This document shows positions 9,425 to 20,680 of a DNA stretch of 64,000 nucleotides, piece after piece (positions within the stretch are counted from its first letter, which is position 1; each line of letters opens with the position of its first letter). The notes under the pieces are model-generated. The model was not told where the DNA came from, did no database searches, and was given only the letters and a program-made list of their open reading frames with translations. This DNA is from Amylostereum areolatum (taxonomy: Eukaryota; Basidiomycota; Agaricomycetes; Russulales; Stereaceae), in assembly GCA_012932865.1 (NCBI GenBank), contig SAXG01000002.1, positions 2,294,001 to 2,358,000 on the forward strand. The letters run 5' to 3'. The position numbers and the translations under genes were made by a program.

Positions 9425-11092
9425 GGACCGTCATTGACCAGCCCCGACTCTCCGGCGCCTCGATGGCCAAGCGCTCGAGCAGACGAGCCAAGAAGGGCTT
9501 GAAGTCGTCGAACTGGACGTTTGTGAATAGCATGCCGCGCATGAGGGCGAACAGGTCCGATGCGCTCGAGTCCGGTCGCGCGCGACTGTGCTTGAGCGGC
9601 CGGGGACCACGACTGGACGACGTGCTCGTGCGAGAATGCTGAAGGGTGCGTGGCAATCAAACTGCGCAGACGAACCTTAAATTCACTGCGTCGATCATGG
9701 GAGAGAAAACGGACGAACCTCTTGCTAAAATGGTACGTTGTTTGAAGGTCCTCGGCTTCAACGTCGCGGCCGAGTTGACCAAGGCATTGATGCGGCCTGT
9801 GTTCTCCAGGCTTCTCGATGAGGCCTACGCCACACCACTGCCGTGCCATGGCACGCAAGCGCCCCTCGCCCGGCTCAAGATCGAAGTTGCGGGCGGTGAC
9901 AATGCCGACGACTGGGTGAGTCGTCGACGCGCTCGACGCTGCTCGACGTGCCGGCCGCTGCTCTCGGAAGCGTTGCCCACGGCGTCAAGAGGGGACACGG
10001 CGTGACGCCGCTGGATGAACTAACGGAGAGGAAAGGCGGAGGGGCGACAGGCTCAGGCAAAAGCGCGAGCACCGCCAGACGGTGTCGAGCAAGGGAGCCG
10101 AGAGACTCGAGCCAGTGGGACTTGAAGGAGTTGAGGAAGGGTGTTCGTGCAGATCGGTGTAATAAGTGTATGCGTAGTTAATGAAGGATTGCAGGTGTTC
10201 GAGGGCTAGCTTGGAGGTCTGTGCGGCCGCGTGGAGTTTTTCGAGGAGACGGTGAACGCGTGAGACCAAAGGCGCGCGACGTCGTTGTATTTCTCCGGGG
10301 TAGAGCGCATGGATGTAGGGTGGGTGAGCGCGCTGTCGACTCCTCGAGCAGCCGCGACGTCAATTTGGCGAGTCTGTACTATGGGCCCCCCTCCAGCTCA
10401 GTGACGCCGCGGTATGCCCACTTGAGCTTAGAGGAAAGGCTGTCGTTTGGCTTGGGTTCATCGCGGGACCTGGAGCCGGCGAAGATGGAGGAAGGAGCCG
10501 AGGATCCGTCGGTGCTGGAGGAGAAAGTGAAGCTGGCGGAGGTGAAGGAGGGGGCGTCAGAGGAGGCGTAAGAGAGGTGGCCTCCGGCAGACTTTGGGGT
10601 GGGAGCGGGTTTGCGTCCGTTGGCGAACCGAACGGGATCGTCACCTTCGTGGTCGTAGAGCTGACGTTGGGTGCTGGTGGAGGGACCAGGCTTGGAGCTG
10701 CCGCGGGCGTAGGAGCTGCCCGTGTCGTCGGACATGGGCTCGGGCTGGTGGATACGACGCATGAGGACAAGGTCCGTGTTAGCGTTGAAGAGCTTGCTCT
10801 GGGCTTTTGCGGGAAGAGTCCGGGGGGAAGAGGAGATGTTGAGATGACGAGAGAAATCGTCTGTGTTCACGGGGGAGGAGGAAACGGGGCGCTGCGGAGC
10901 AGGGACTGGTCTACGACAGGGTTCTGAGGGTATGGGAGGGGAGCGAGGAGCGACGGTGGTGCCTGTCAGGGGTAGAATACGTTCTGTACGCTCGCGTGTG
11001 CGTGTGTTTCTAGGATCGGTGCGTAGGAGGAAGGCATAACGATGGGGAAGGGGGGAAAGAGACTCACGAAGAGGTCGCGTTCTTCCTCTGGG
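9425..11092 (-). pseudogene. EST1/SMG-type (telomerase-binding Est1) gene, truncated and frameshifted
   Basis: On the minus strand the N-terminal part reads NTDDFSRHLNISSSPRTLPA, then Ser-rich linkers and LALEHLQSFINYAYTYYTDL (near 10150-10215). After a one-base shift it continues SFKSHWLESLGSLARHRLAV, then RAMARQWCGVGL near 9850, and after a further shift FALMRGMLFTNVQFDDFKPF (about 9495-9550). These match my memory of fungal proteins with an Est1 DNA/RNA-binding domain (telomerase recruitment or nonsense-mediated decay). An N-terminal intron (gtgagt to cctag) is visible near 11005-11070. Homology ends at about 9425, exactly where the KDZ remnant ends. Frameshifts and the missing C-terminus argue for a pseudogene. 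Confidence 0.6.
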
Positions 11093-11358
11093 ACTATTGT
11101 ACCATTGTAGAAAAAAATCCTTCTTAAGCCTGTTTATGAACGGAGTACGCCGCGATGGGCCAATTCACACAGGCATCGGCTGGGCGAGGGGAGAGTGTGA
11201 GAAGGAGATGAAGAGTTAGTTGAACGAAGTTACGAAGAAACCTCGAACACCATCATGAGTCGCGCGAGACAGGGACCAGGGTTGATCTTTTTGATTTTGT
11301 CTCCCACCGCAACAATCTCCTCAACTTTCCTCTGTCTTTCTCTGCGTGTTCGACGCGC

Positions 11359-13067
11359 ATGGCTCCAAAAGCTTCTGAGGGGAAGGGAAAGGGAAAGAAG
11401 GTCGACCGGCCTCTGTGCATTCTTACTCAAGGTTCGCGGTACCAACAACAGAGGAGTTTCTGGCTCTGACTCGGAAGTCTGCTATGACTCTCACAGGTCT
11501 TTCGTGCTCTCGTAGTCCGTCGCCGCCTCCGTCGACTCCGGTATCCTTGGATGATGAAGGTATGCATATGATTATTCCAGCCTGCTGAACAGCACTCACT
11601 TCACGGACCCTCAGACCTGGCGAGCAAGGACCCCGGGAAATCACCTCGGAAGATCCCCCGGTCTGCGACCAAGAAGATGGTCAACGTGTTGTAAGTTTGA
11701 AGCTTCCTGAAGGTTGGTCAAAAATTGAAAGCCCTCCTTAGCTTCCCGAGGAAGTCTGGGCGGCGCAACAAGGAGTACGCCTGCGACGTCAACCTGGAGG
11801 ACCTTGTGGTCGATCTCCAGGATCGGTTCGACGAGGACCGCTACCACGGGGGCGTCGGCCGCACGATGGACGGCCTGGACGACGGGGACGGAACTGCTCG
11901 AGGCAATTCTGGCCCGAAGATTCGAGAATATGTCCGAAAGCATCGGTCTGGAGGGCTTACCCAGCTCTTTCCGTCGGTCCTCAGTCTCAACGGAAGCGAA
12001 AGGAGCGCCCTGCTCCGAAGCCCAGGCCCGCACCCTCTGTAGGAGCCCCCAAACTAAACTACGGTCGAACGGTGGCCCCGCGCGGCGCAAAGCCTTCGCA
12101 GGTAGACCTTGACCTGGATGACTCGGAGGTCGACGAGCGTGATGAAGTTCCGCCTCGCAAACGGGCGCGCTTCGACGATGCAGGCCCATCTCCGGCACCT
12201 CCTCTGCCGCCATCTGCCTTCATTCCGCCACGGCCTGCGTTATCGGCGTCCCCACGCCTGGTTATTCCCTCCGCACTCCCAGGCTTGTCAAGAGAACCTC
12301 TGCCCTCCTTGTCGGGGGCGTCTTCGCCATCGTCGGCTGCGGCATATTCGCCACGGTCACCGTCCAGGGCGGAGGCGTCTTCGCCACCATCGCCATCGGC
12401 GGCGGGGGCGTCGTTGCCGTCGTCGTCCGCTGGACCATCCTCACCTTGGGTGTCATCGCGTGAGCTGCAGTGGGAGGCACCGTCGCCCGCGGCGTCGTGG
12501 CCAGACCTGCCTCCTCTTTCTCAGCCCTGGCCCGACCTATCCTCACCCGCTGTGTCTTCCCCCGGCCCACCATCCCCCGCTGCGTCCTCCCCAGCTGCGA
12601 TGGCGTCGTCGCAGGCTGTGCCTTCTCCTACACGATCTTCTTCGCCAGCCCCTTCCTCTCCTTTGCCTTCGCAGATGGCCTCAGAGCCAGCGTCTCCAGC
12701 ATCGGACTCATCTCATTGGTGGAAAACCCTCTTCAACGTCTACGACAAGGTGAAGGGTAGCAAGGATGTGCAGAATGTCATTCACAAGGCCTCTGAAACG
12801 CAGTTGTATGGGGATATGCCAGGGTCCTGCTTCCCCCTCACCCTGGCCCAGATGACGTGGACCCGGGATAGTTTACTTGTTTACTCACTTTTCGGACTAT
12901 GTACATCTGAGCCTTGCCTCGATACGTTGACCCTCCCACCCCACTGTCCTACTCTTACATCCCACCTAACGCTACATACCTCACCCCCTGCCGCATTTAG
13001 TCCTAGGTACTTGACGCAGGATAGAAATGTGTTTTTGTATATTAAAAAAGCCCTGTCAGGTGGTTGA
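11359..13067 (+). CDS. Unrecognised Ser/Pro-rich gene with frame breaks
   Basis: A plausible start at 11359 (MAPKASEGKGKGKKVDRP) is followed by short introns near 11430-11496, 11561-11613 and 11693-11748. Exon 4 reads NLEDLVVDLQDRFDEDRYHG in a GC3-rich frame. The following ELLEAILARRFENMSESIG and then the nuclear-looking VPPRKRARFDDAG are each in a different frame, so either unseen introns or indels lie near 11885 and 12010. From 12190 to 12720 the product is low-complexity Ser/Pro/Ala. The tail contains WWKTLFNVYDKVKG. The last 60 bases resemble 39101-39150, which there run into an A18 tract. Function unknown. Confidence 0.4.
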
Positions 13068-13639
13068 ACGCGATGCTTATGTAAATGGCGCCCGCGCCGA
13101 AGCGCAGTGCGGGCTTTGCATGACCTGCCTTGAGTACTGAGTTGACTCGCAACCCCCATAGCCTTGACTTCGTCCGCCTGCACTTACCTTCGCCCCGTTC
13201 GCCCCGACCTCCCCTCATCATCTCCATCCCATCCCATGCAGCTGGAGAGGGAAACGACATTTTTTCTGGTATCGGTGAGTTACGCTTACGCACCGATGCT
13301 CGATGCCAAACTTGCGCGCGTTTGCAGGCAAAATCACCATTGGCGCGCTGCCTAGGCTCCGATTGCTGCTGGGTGCATTGAGAAGGGACCGCGACAGGTG
13401 CACATAAGCGTATACGAGCGCCACGGCGTCTTCCAAGTACGCTTATCCCACCGCGCGGTCCTCGATCGAACGCAACCAGCACGCGCGTCTCCAGCGGACA
13501 CGCAGGTACGTACTCGTCGAGCCTCCCGATGGCACATGCAGGAGTACTCAAACATTGGACAGGTGCGCTATATGCCTCGGACAAACCATCCCTTCGTCTG
13601 CACATGGTCCATGGCCCCGGAGGACCTACGGGCGGCGAA

Positions 13640-14373
13640 CCCTCCTTTCTGAGGAACTAGAAGAAGGCAAGGGCAAGGAGCACCGCGCATTTATTGTTGG
13701 CGAGGACGAGTCTCGGCAGAAGAAACGAAAGCGACGCCATCGTGGTCGTCGCCGACGGGGTGAGTTCCCACCCATCTTGAGAAATTTGCCAGTCCATTCA
13801 ATCCTGTTAGCTCTCTAGGCCGAGAAGACGACGAGCCTTGCTCCAGGAGAATAGCGACGAAACCTTCACTTACAAGAAGACTAGGCTCATCCGTCTTCGT
13901 CGCGGACGCGACTCGGAATCACCACCGATCGCCTCATGATCGAAACTCAAGCATGCTGTTTTATCCTCCGATGAAGACATCGACGCCGGCGACTTGGAGC
14001 CTCCCCCGTCCATGAGACGTCCAGAACATCTGGGACGAAGCTGTTAGCCGCGATGAGGATGAGGACATGGACGACATGGACAGGTTCATTGACGACGATG
14101 ACGACGAAGAGGATGGGGTGGGCATCGTAGACGAGGACGGGCGGGAGAGGAGACGGATGGAGCGTCGGAGAATCGAAAAAGAACGTGTAAAGGCCCTGGG
14201 GTTGCGTCCTGGGTTGACGGGAATTGACGCAAAGTAAGTCGGTCGGATACCTCTCGATTTTGACATACTGAATTCTCTCGCAGTGCTTGGGATGGGAACC
14301 GTGAGGTGTTTGGAGGCGGGCGCGACTACGACTGGGCACTGGGAGATGAAGACGAAGAGTTATACGATGACTA
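13640..14373 (+). pseudogene. SPT6: SPT6 N-terminal fragment (transcription elongation factor)
   Basis: The acidic N-terminal region of Spt6 is recognisable: HRAFIVGEDE, a basic KKRKRRHRGRRRR block, ALLQENSDETFTYKKTRLIR (about 13833-13890), VLSSDEDIDAGDLEPPP, then DVQNIWDEAVSRDEDEDMDD with DRFIDDDDDEEDG and the helical RRIEKERVKALGLRPGLTGI. Two introns are retained (about 13758-13818 and 14234-14282), the second interrupting GIDA/AWDGNREVFGGGRDYDW. Frame changes near 13830, 13945 and 14020 break the ORF, and the copy stops after DEDEELYDD. The tandem SH2, YqgF, HhH and S1 parts are absent. Intact Spt6 is a histone chaperone that binds elongating RNA polymerase II. Confidence 0.75.
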
Positions 14374-14619
14374 GCCCAAGGAGATGAATTACCACGATGC
14401 ATATGTGGGTTGCTTGCCGGTGTCTCAAGCAGGGATTTCTTCGCTCACCATAGCATTCCTAGGGCTTCAAGCCATCCGATATTTGGGCTCGTCATTTGAC
14501 TGGAGACGACGATCGAGTTTAAGACGTCCCGGAGCGCACGCAACATGCGAGTTCCACGCTTTCCCTATCTTGCAAGCTTTCTATGCAACAACTCCTTCTG
14601 GAAGGCCTGTCCTGGGGTT

Positions 14620-14889
14620 TTAACCTGGTAACGTGGGCCTGCGGTAGTCTGAACGCACGTCGAGCATTTTTTGCTTGGCGAGGGCGGGCGGGCGAACGTC
14701 GACGTTGTCCTCATAAGACGTCTTCCTCTTCCTCCTCCTCCTCCCAATTCTACCTTGCCGCCCTCGCCGAGCGGCCGAATGGACGTTCAATGCTGCAAGA
14801 GCCTCTTTCAGACCCGCATGTAATGCCACTGTATCCATCGCCACGTCTTTGAGCTGCATCGTCGTAGCTTTCGCCTCTGCGACCGACAT
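14620..14889 (-). CDS. Small conserved-looking hypothetical ORF
   Basis: An 89-aa minus-strand ORF starting at 14889 in a good context (ggatATGTC). It encodes a helical segment TMQLKDVAMDTVALHAGLKE, then a strongly basic RRGRQGRIGRRRRKRKTSYE. The composition suggests a nucleic-acid-binding or nuclear protein, but I recognise no family. It may be a first exon of a longer gene. It lies between two plus-strand fragments of the RNA polymerase II machinery. Confidence 0.4.
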   Translation of the reverse strand: MSVAEAKATTMQLKDVAMDTVALHAGLKEALAALNVHSAARRGRQGRIGRRRRKRKTSYEDNVDVRPPALAKQKMLDVRSDYRRPTLPG

Positions 14890-15431
14890 ATCCTCTCTGC
14901 TTTAATTTCACTTCCAGCTTTCACCACAACTTCCACCCAGCTTTTGGCACCGTTGTCGGCGGCTCAATCGGATTCTGTCTTCGTTCGACATAATGTCGCC
15001 GTAGCCATTCTCAAGATGAAATCCCAGATGTCCCCCCGATCCCGCACAACAGAAGCCTCACAATGCCAACACACGTCCCACCAAGCTTCCATGCGTCAGC
15101 TCCGGCCTCTCTTTTCCCGCCTTCCACACAACACAGGCACCATCTCGTTCTCTCCGCCAAGCACGAGTTCGTAATCGGTCTTTCATCTGCGTAGCTTTCA
15201 CCGACCTTGGCCTACTTCAAACTCCCAGACCCCGGGTTTGGATGTCAGAGTGCGTTTATGGGAGAAGATCGTCCGCGCGATCAAGGCCCAGCCGGCTCGC
15301 GCGCAGAGGTGCGCGTTTTTCCCTCAGGCTGGTCCGTTTCTCTTCCTGACCTTACGCTATAGCCCACTGATTACTGTGCTACCTGGAAGTTTTTTTCGTC
15401 GCCCCACATCCCTGGTGCACCATCTAAGGAT

Positions 15432-17283
15432 CTCTTGGCGACCTGCTCCAGTTCGTGTACGGCGGGGGCGGGATGGACGGCGGGTTCATTGAACGGCAGC
15501 ACATCGTCACCTTTTCGCTCAAGGACCGCGACTGAACATAGCTCCCGCGTTGACGTCACCGATCCTCAAGGCGGTTTCGTGCCCGGTGTGCTCCAGATTG
15601 GGATCGGTGACAGCTCGCTTGAGCTTCAGGCCAACCACGACGAGGAGTACCAACAGCTTATCGAGGATCACCGGCTCTTTCGAGACTTCATATTCTCTCG
15701 ACGGGACACGGGCGCACCTCACTACCTCCCCGTCAACCTCAATCGCATCATCCAGATCGCCACGCAGATCTTCCATATCAACAGGCGAAAGCCCAGTGAC
15801 CTGGAGCCGGGGTATATTGTAGATGCGGTTCAGGCCTTGTCCAAACGACTCATTGTGGTGCGAGGTGAAGACTCATTGAGCCGAGAAGATCAAGACAATG
15901 CAACGCTAAACTTCCAGATACACCTTCATATCACATTTGCGTCGCGTCGTGTTCTCGAGCGCCACCATCTCACCCGCGAGGCCTTCGACTGGGCGCTGGG
16001 CGAGATCGAAGCCAAGTTCAACGCTTCCATTGCGTACCTGGGCGAGATGCGCGGGTACTCTTGCCGCGCAGTATATCGGTGAACCTGCGACCTAGATGAC
16101 GCTGAACACGTTCCATCACGCTTGTGTCTCCTCAAAGAACGTCACCATTGGCGTCCCGCGTCTCAAGGAAATTATCAACGTCGCGACGAACATCAAGACG
16201 CCATCCTTGTCAGTCTACCTCCAGCGACGATATCTCACGATAGGAATGCGACGAAGAAGGTGCAGTAGGAGCTTGCGTACAGCTCCCTCTGCACTGTGAC
16301 GGCCGCTGTTGAACCCCCACGGCTGCTGCGTCTGGAGCTCGACCGTGCCAAGATGATCGCAAACTGAACGTGGAGTTCGTGGCGGGCAAGATCGCTGAAA
16401 CCTTGAAGACTTGGATCTGTTCATCAGAGAAGCTCGTCATCCGATGCCGTGTGCTGGGAGGCGGCGACAAGGACGAAGATGGGATGGGCACAATTGAGGA
16501 CGACATCTTCCTTCGCCAGTTGGAGAACACGATGCTCAACTCGGTCAGCTTGCGCGGTGTCAAAGACATCGACCGCGTTTTCCTCATGGAGCACGAAGAA
16601 GTCACCATCGAAGATGACGGAGCTATCCAGGCGCGTGTGGAGAAGGAGTGGGTGCTGGAGACGGACGGTGTAAATCTGAAGGCCGTGATGTGTCTCGACG
16701 GTGTCGACTTCACGCGCACGTACTCCAACAGCTGCGTGGAAACCTTCGACGTTCTTGGGATCGAAGCCGCGCGCGGGGCGATTATGAAGGAGATGAGGAA
16801 CGCCGTCGAGCTCGACGGCTCCTACTTCAACTACCGCCATCTCGCTCTCTGCGACTTGAAGCTTGATGACCCACCGCGGTTCACTCATGGCCATCACTCG
16901 CCACGGCATCAATCGTGCCGACGCCGGTGCACTTATGCGCTCGTCGTTCGAGGAAACTGTCGAGATCCTGATGGAGGCAGCCGCTGTCGGTGAACGCGAC
17001 GACTGTCATGCCATCGTCGAGAACGTAATGTTCGGTCAAATGGCCCTTACGGGCTCTGGCACATTCGACGTCGTTCTCGACATTGGTATGTTGAAGGATG
17101 TCATCGTCGATCACCGACTGCCGATGCACAACCTTCTCGCGACGCAGGAGGGGGAGGGATGACGCCGGGTCAAGTCGCCATGACTCCGTACGACAGCAAC
17201 TCGCCCATGCGGTCTCAGGACGACTACAAGTCGGAGGCAGCGGCTTTCTCGCCGCTTGCATCGAGCGGTGGAGAAGAGCTGAG
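15432..17283 (+). pseudogene. RPB1: RPB1 internal fragment (RNA polymerase II largest subunit)
   Basis: The fragment starts in the middle of Rpb1 (GDLLQFVYG, then GGFIERQ) and continues through DDP-like VDVTDPQGGFVPGVLQIG, RIIQIATQIFHI and VVRGEDSLS. It then covers the trigger-loop region [16 protein letters not shown] with [69 protein letters not shown] and finally [15 protein letters not shown] with TPGQVAMTPYDSNSPM. There is an in-frame TAG where a Gln precedes the trigger loop (16094), a deletion near 16310 that removes a linker, and frameshifts at about 15532, 16055, 16240, 16360 and 16860. The first half of Rpb1 and the whole C-terminal heptad repeat are missing. No introns are visible within this fragment. 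Confidence 0.9.
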
Positions 17284-17654
17284 ATTATATTCTACTTTTC
17301 CCATAACGATGCGTAGACTTGTATACTTTACTGTACTAACTGTCTTGATGGTAGAAGTGGTTGCGTAGGTCGTAAACAAGCACAGTTACTAATAAACCGA
17401 TTTATCTGTCTACTCGAAAAGTGCCGCCAGCCACGGCCTTCAGCCTTGCTCGTTCGCAGTTGTTCATGCAGGAGGATTAGGGCAGCGACGCGTGACGGCG
17501 AACACGGTTCATCTGCAAGCGGTCAATGGATGCTACAGATATTTGAATCCATATACAAATGAGTGCGAGTGGCTGTTAATGAAATATGAGGTGCAAGAGA
17601 CCTGGACGAGCAAGATAATCCAGGTATATTCGGAGGGGGGGGGGGAAACACCGC

Positions 17655-17725
17655 AAGAAATTCGCCGGAGAAACTCCGCGGATACATCGCCGCGGGGAAA
17701 GTCCCTCGGAAAGAATTGCCCTAGA
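17655..17725. repeat. CCGCGG-cored mini-array (locus 3)
   Basis: Three to four degenerate units (cggagaaactCCGCGG, catcgCCGCGGgg, then decayed copies) follow a run of ten G at 17635-17644. Confidence 0.5.
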
Positions 17726-17922
17726 GAACCTTGCCCTAACGTCACTTCCTTCTTGAGTACCTGCAAATTCATTGTGAGACAGTGTGGGAAGATCCCATTG
17801 TAGTATTGTTCCATTCTTGGCCTGCATGCCCTCATCAGCTGGGTGGGCAGGCTTCTCGCGCCCTGCCTCTCTTCTCATCCCCCATCTCCCTCTCCCATCT
17901 GCTAACTGCAAACGTCCATAAA

Positions 17923-19761
17923 ATGACTGAGCCCACAGTCAGCAGGATAGGAAAATGGCGGGGAGCGATCACGACAACAGCAGGTAATGTTATAGCATTC
18001 AATCTGCGCCTTATTCTCCTGGCGGCTTACCGGCATTTCTGCATCAAGATCGATTGAGGTTTGCTGCAGCCTTAGGAAAAGAAATCTGGGCCGCCATGGA
18101 TAAGTTTCAATACGACCTGTTCCTTCCGGTCACCCCCACCGGACCCTTCCCGGATCTTGGTGCGTGTGCTGTATCATTGAATATTTTATTTGCTGATCTC
18201 ATTTTTTCGGTTCCAGGCATCGTAGTCGCAGAGCTTGTCCACGGTGCAGATTACCGAATGAAAACAGTGAGTGCTCCGGTGCTATTCTCCACTAATGTAT
18301 TCATACTCCTCAGGGAATGCCAATGACCTGGCTTTCTCACCTCAACGGTCTCGGCAGCGCGGAGGTGGTCAGCCACCTTGCCATTCAGGCAGCTTGGCTG
18401 GGCCAAACGCTGGAGATCGTCAGCCAATTCCAATTAAATGCTGAGGACATTGTCGTCTCGGTCCCTCTTCCCACGAACCTCATCCTGGTCTGTCTGGTGG
18501 CTTTCTGCAATGTCTTCTATCCTAACATCACGGTAAACCTGGGAGACTTGGTCAGTTTTACTTCTATTCATCTATGACTTGAAATCCATACTCACCAGAG
18601 CATTTAGGAGCACCGGATCCACAGCCGTGACCTCCTATCCCTTCAGGTGCGCCAAAGGCCTTCCCGGCCTCGTAAGTTTGCAGAGCGGCATTTTTTGTTC
18701 TATCTTACACACCTACTCTGATATAGCAACCCGGGCGAGGCCACTTCCAACAGCGCAGGAGCTCTACGATCACAACATTGCAGAGGTAAAGGGCGCTGTT
18801 GCCCTCACCTTTTTCACTTCCGTCACTCCTGGCATCCCGCGCTCGTGGAGTCAAGTCATCGATCTTGTAGACTGGTCCCTTTCCATTGTCGATCTGAGGA
18901 TTGACGCCGGAGGTTCCCCTCGGGACAGTGGAGACGGTCAGCGTCAGATACATGGTCCGCGCAATCTTACTAATGGTGTCATACAGCTGTTGCAAAGTGG
19001 CAAGGGCCCGATTTTTTCGAGTCGTTTGTAAACATTGTAACCAGTTTGTCTTTTGTATTTCATTTGGCGGAAAGCTAATACTTCGCATAAATGTCAGGTT
19101 TGGGAGAAGGCCATCAGGGATTGGCTTCTCCCATTCGTGTTCCGAAGCCTCAAAAGCAAGCACAACAGCCTCGGCGAGCTGAGCTTTTTTGGTCCTGAAC
19201 TGCAGCCTCGCCGCCAATCGTTCAATATTTACCGAGGCTTGGGATACCAGCCACACGGCGGGCTTCAGGAGGTCGGGGACATCCTTGAGTGGACCTACCT
19301 ATACAAGGTAAGCCGCTCTAGAATTCTGACTTCACTGTTGTTGACAGAGAGTTTTGGCTTGCATCAGGGAGAGCGCTCGACATTGCTTCAAGCGCCGCAG
19401 CTGATGGAGTTTCTCTCCACCACGATGAGAGAGCTCTCCCAGGAGCTCTCTCAGATGTCTTCCCCTATCGACCTCCGGTCTGAGGTTGCCAGCCAACAGT
19501 ACTCTTGGACAACCGCCTACCTTATGCTAACGAGCATAGTGAGCCGCCTTATGCTCCCTTTTTTGTTTAGTGACCATGGTTTAGTTCGGCACCATACTCG
19601 ATGCCCACGCACGAAGCATCCAAGCAGCGGTTCCAATGCGTGACTCATTCGCCTGGTACGATTTTCTCTTGAGGAGAATCGTCGCAGAATTAAGTGCGAG
19701 GAATTATTTCATTCCCATCGACGTTTCCAGCATCTGCTCTCGGCTCGTTATTGCGGTTTGA
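17923..19761 (+). CDS. Multi-intron gene of unknown function
   Basis: A chain of exons with clean short introns reads through most of this stretch. A start at 17923 (MTEPTVSRIGKWRGAI) is followed by exon 2 at about 18075-18160 (KEIWAAMDKFQYDLFLPVTP), exon 3 (IVVAELVHGADYRMKT) and exon 4 (GMPMTWLSHLNGLGSAEVVS, then AWLGQTLEIVSQFQLNAEDI). Later exons contain LPTAQELYDHNIAE, WEKAIRDWLLPFVFRSLKSK, QLMEFLSTTMRELSQELSQM and a last exon FGTILDAHARSIQAAV ending YFIPIDVSSICSRLVIAV at 19761. At least eight introns of 45-70 nt are needed and some phases remain uncertain. The product appears soluble and helical. I do not recognise the family. It looks intact, unlike its neighbours. Confidence 0.55.
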
Positions 19762-19934
19762 AGTTGTCTCTGAGGCGGTTGTAGCCCGACCGAAGCGATT
19801 GATGTACGATAGTTCCTCGACGACGATATCCCGCCTTCATGTTTTGTAAATACGACTACTGCTCATGCATGCCTTTGTATATATTAGCCATTTATTGGCT
19901 CTCCGCTGCTCGATGGTAAGCTGGCGAAAGACGT

Positions 19935-20085
19935 TCGCACCGGGAAAATTTGCCGCTAGGAATTGCCGCGGCGAGAATCGCCGCGAGGTGAGCTAGCGCG
20001 GAGAAAATCGCCCCGGGAGAAATCGCCGCGGCAAAATCTGCCGAAGAGGGAAACCGCGGGGCGTTCGCCGAGGAAATTTGCCTCG
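19935..20085. repeat. CCGCGG/CGCCGCGG-cored array (locus 4)
   Basis: About nine degenerate units of 14-17 nt, with cores such as tcgCCGCGgcgagaa and atcgCCCCGGgagaa, run in tandem. They differ from locus 2 mainly in the spacer half of the unit. Confidence 0.6.
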
Positions 20086-20680
20086 GGCGTCTCGGGCTCT
20101 TGCGGCACGTGTTTTCCTGAGAGTCCGCCAGCTTCGCCTTTTCTCTTCCGTATACCTCTTCTCTCTCCTTTCTTACTTGTCGATGCAGCAGTACGCGCGG
20201 TTGGCTTAGGCGCGGGGAAGAGCTGCCGGACTTTCTACTCTTCTTCGGCCCTTTCATTCGTTTTCCCAGCTCGTCTCCGCCGGACCCTTCTCCATGGTGG
20301 GGGCCCTTCCACTTCTTCGTCGCGGCCCCCCCGTTTTTACCGTCCCCTGCCATGTATCCTTTTCACTTCCCTACCGTTTCCGAACTGCCTTCATTGCCTC
20401 TCCTGACATTTTTCGACATCTTTGAGCTCGTTTGCTTCCGGAAAATTTCCGGACCTCCTCCAACGAAGACAACCTAATCTTATCTTGCAACGGCTCGGAA
20501 CTTTTTTACACCACGCTTCGGAAGGAAAAGACAACGGAGAAAGCCTGATTATGTGCACATGTTGTATGCGCCGAGATCCAGTAAATGAGTAGGAAGGGGG
20601 AAAAAAGGAGACGCGACCAAGTTCAAAACGCATCCGCTCTAACTTGGCGCCTCCCTACCGACTTACCCACACCCTCCTCG

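Noticed and set aside
12109..12753. ORF rich in Arg/His/Pro across 12.1-12.75 kb
   Set aside because: It is an alternate frame of the Ser/Pro-rich coding stretch. The other plus frame has a more natural composition.
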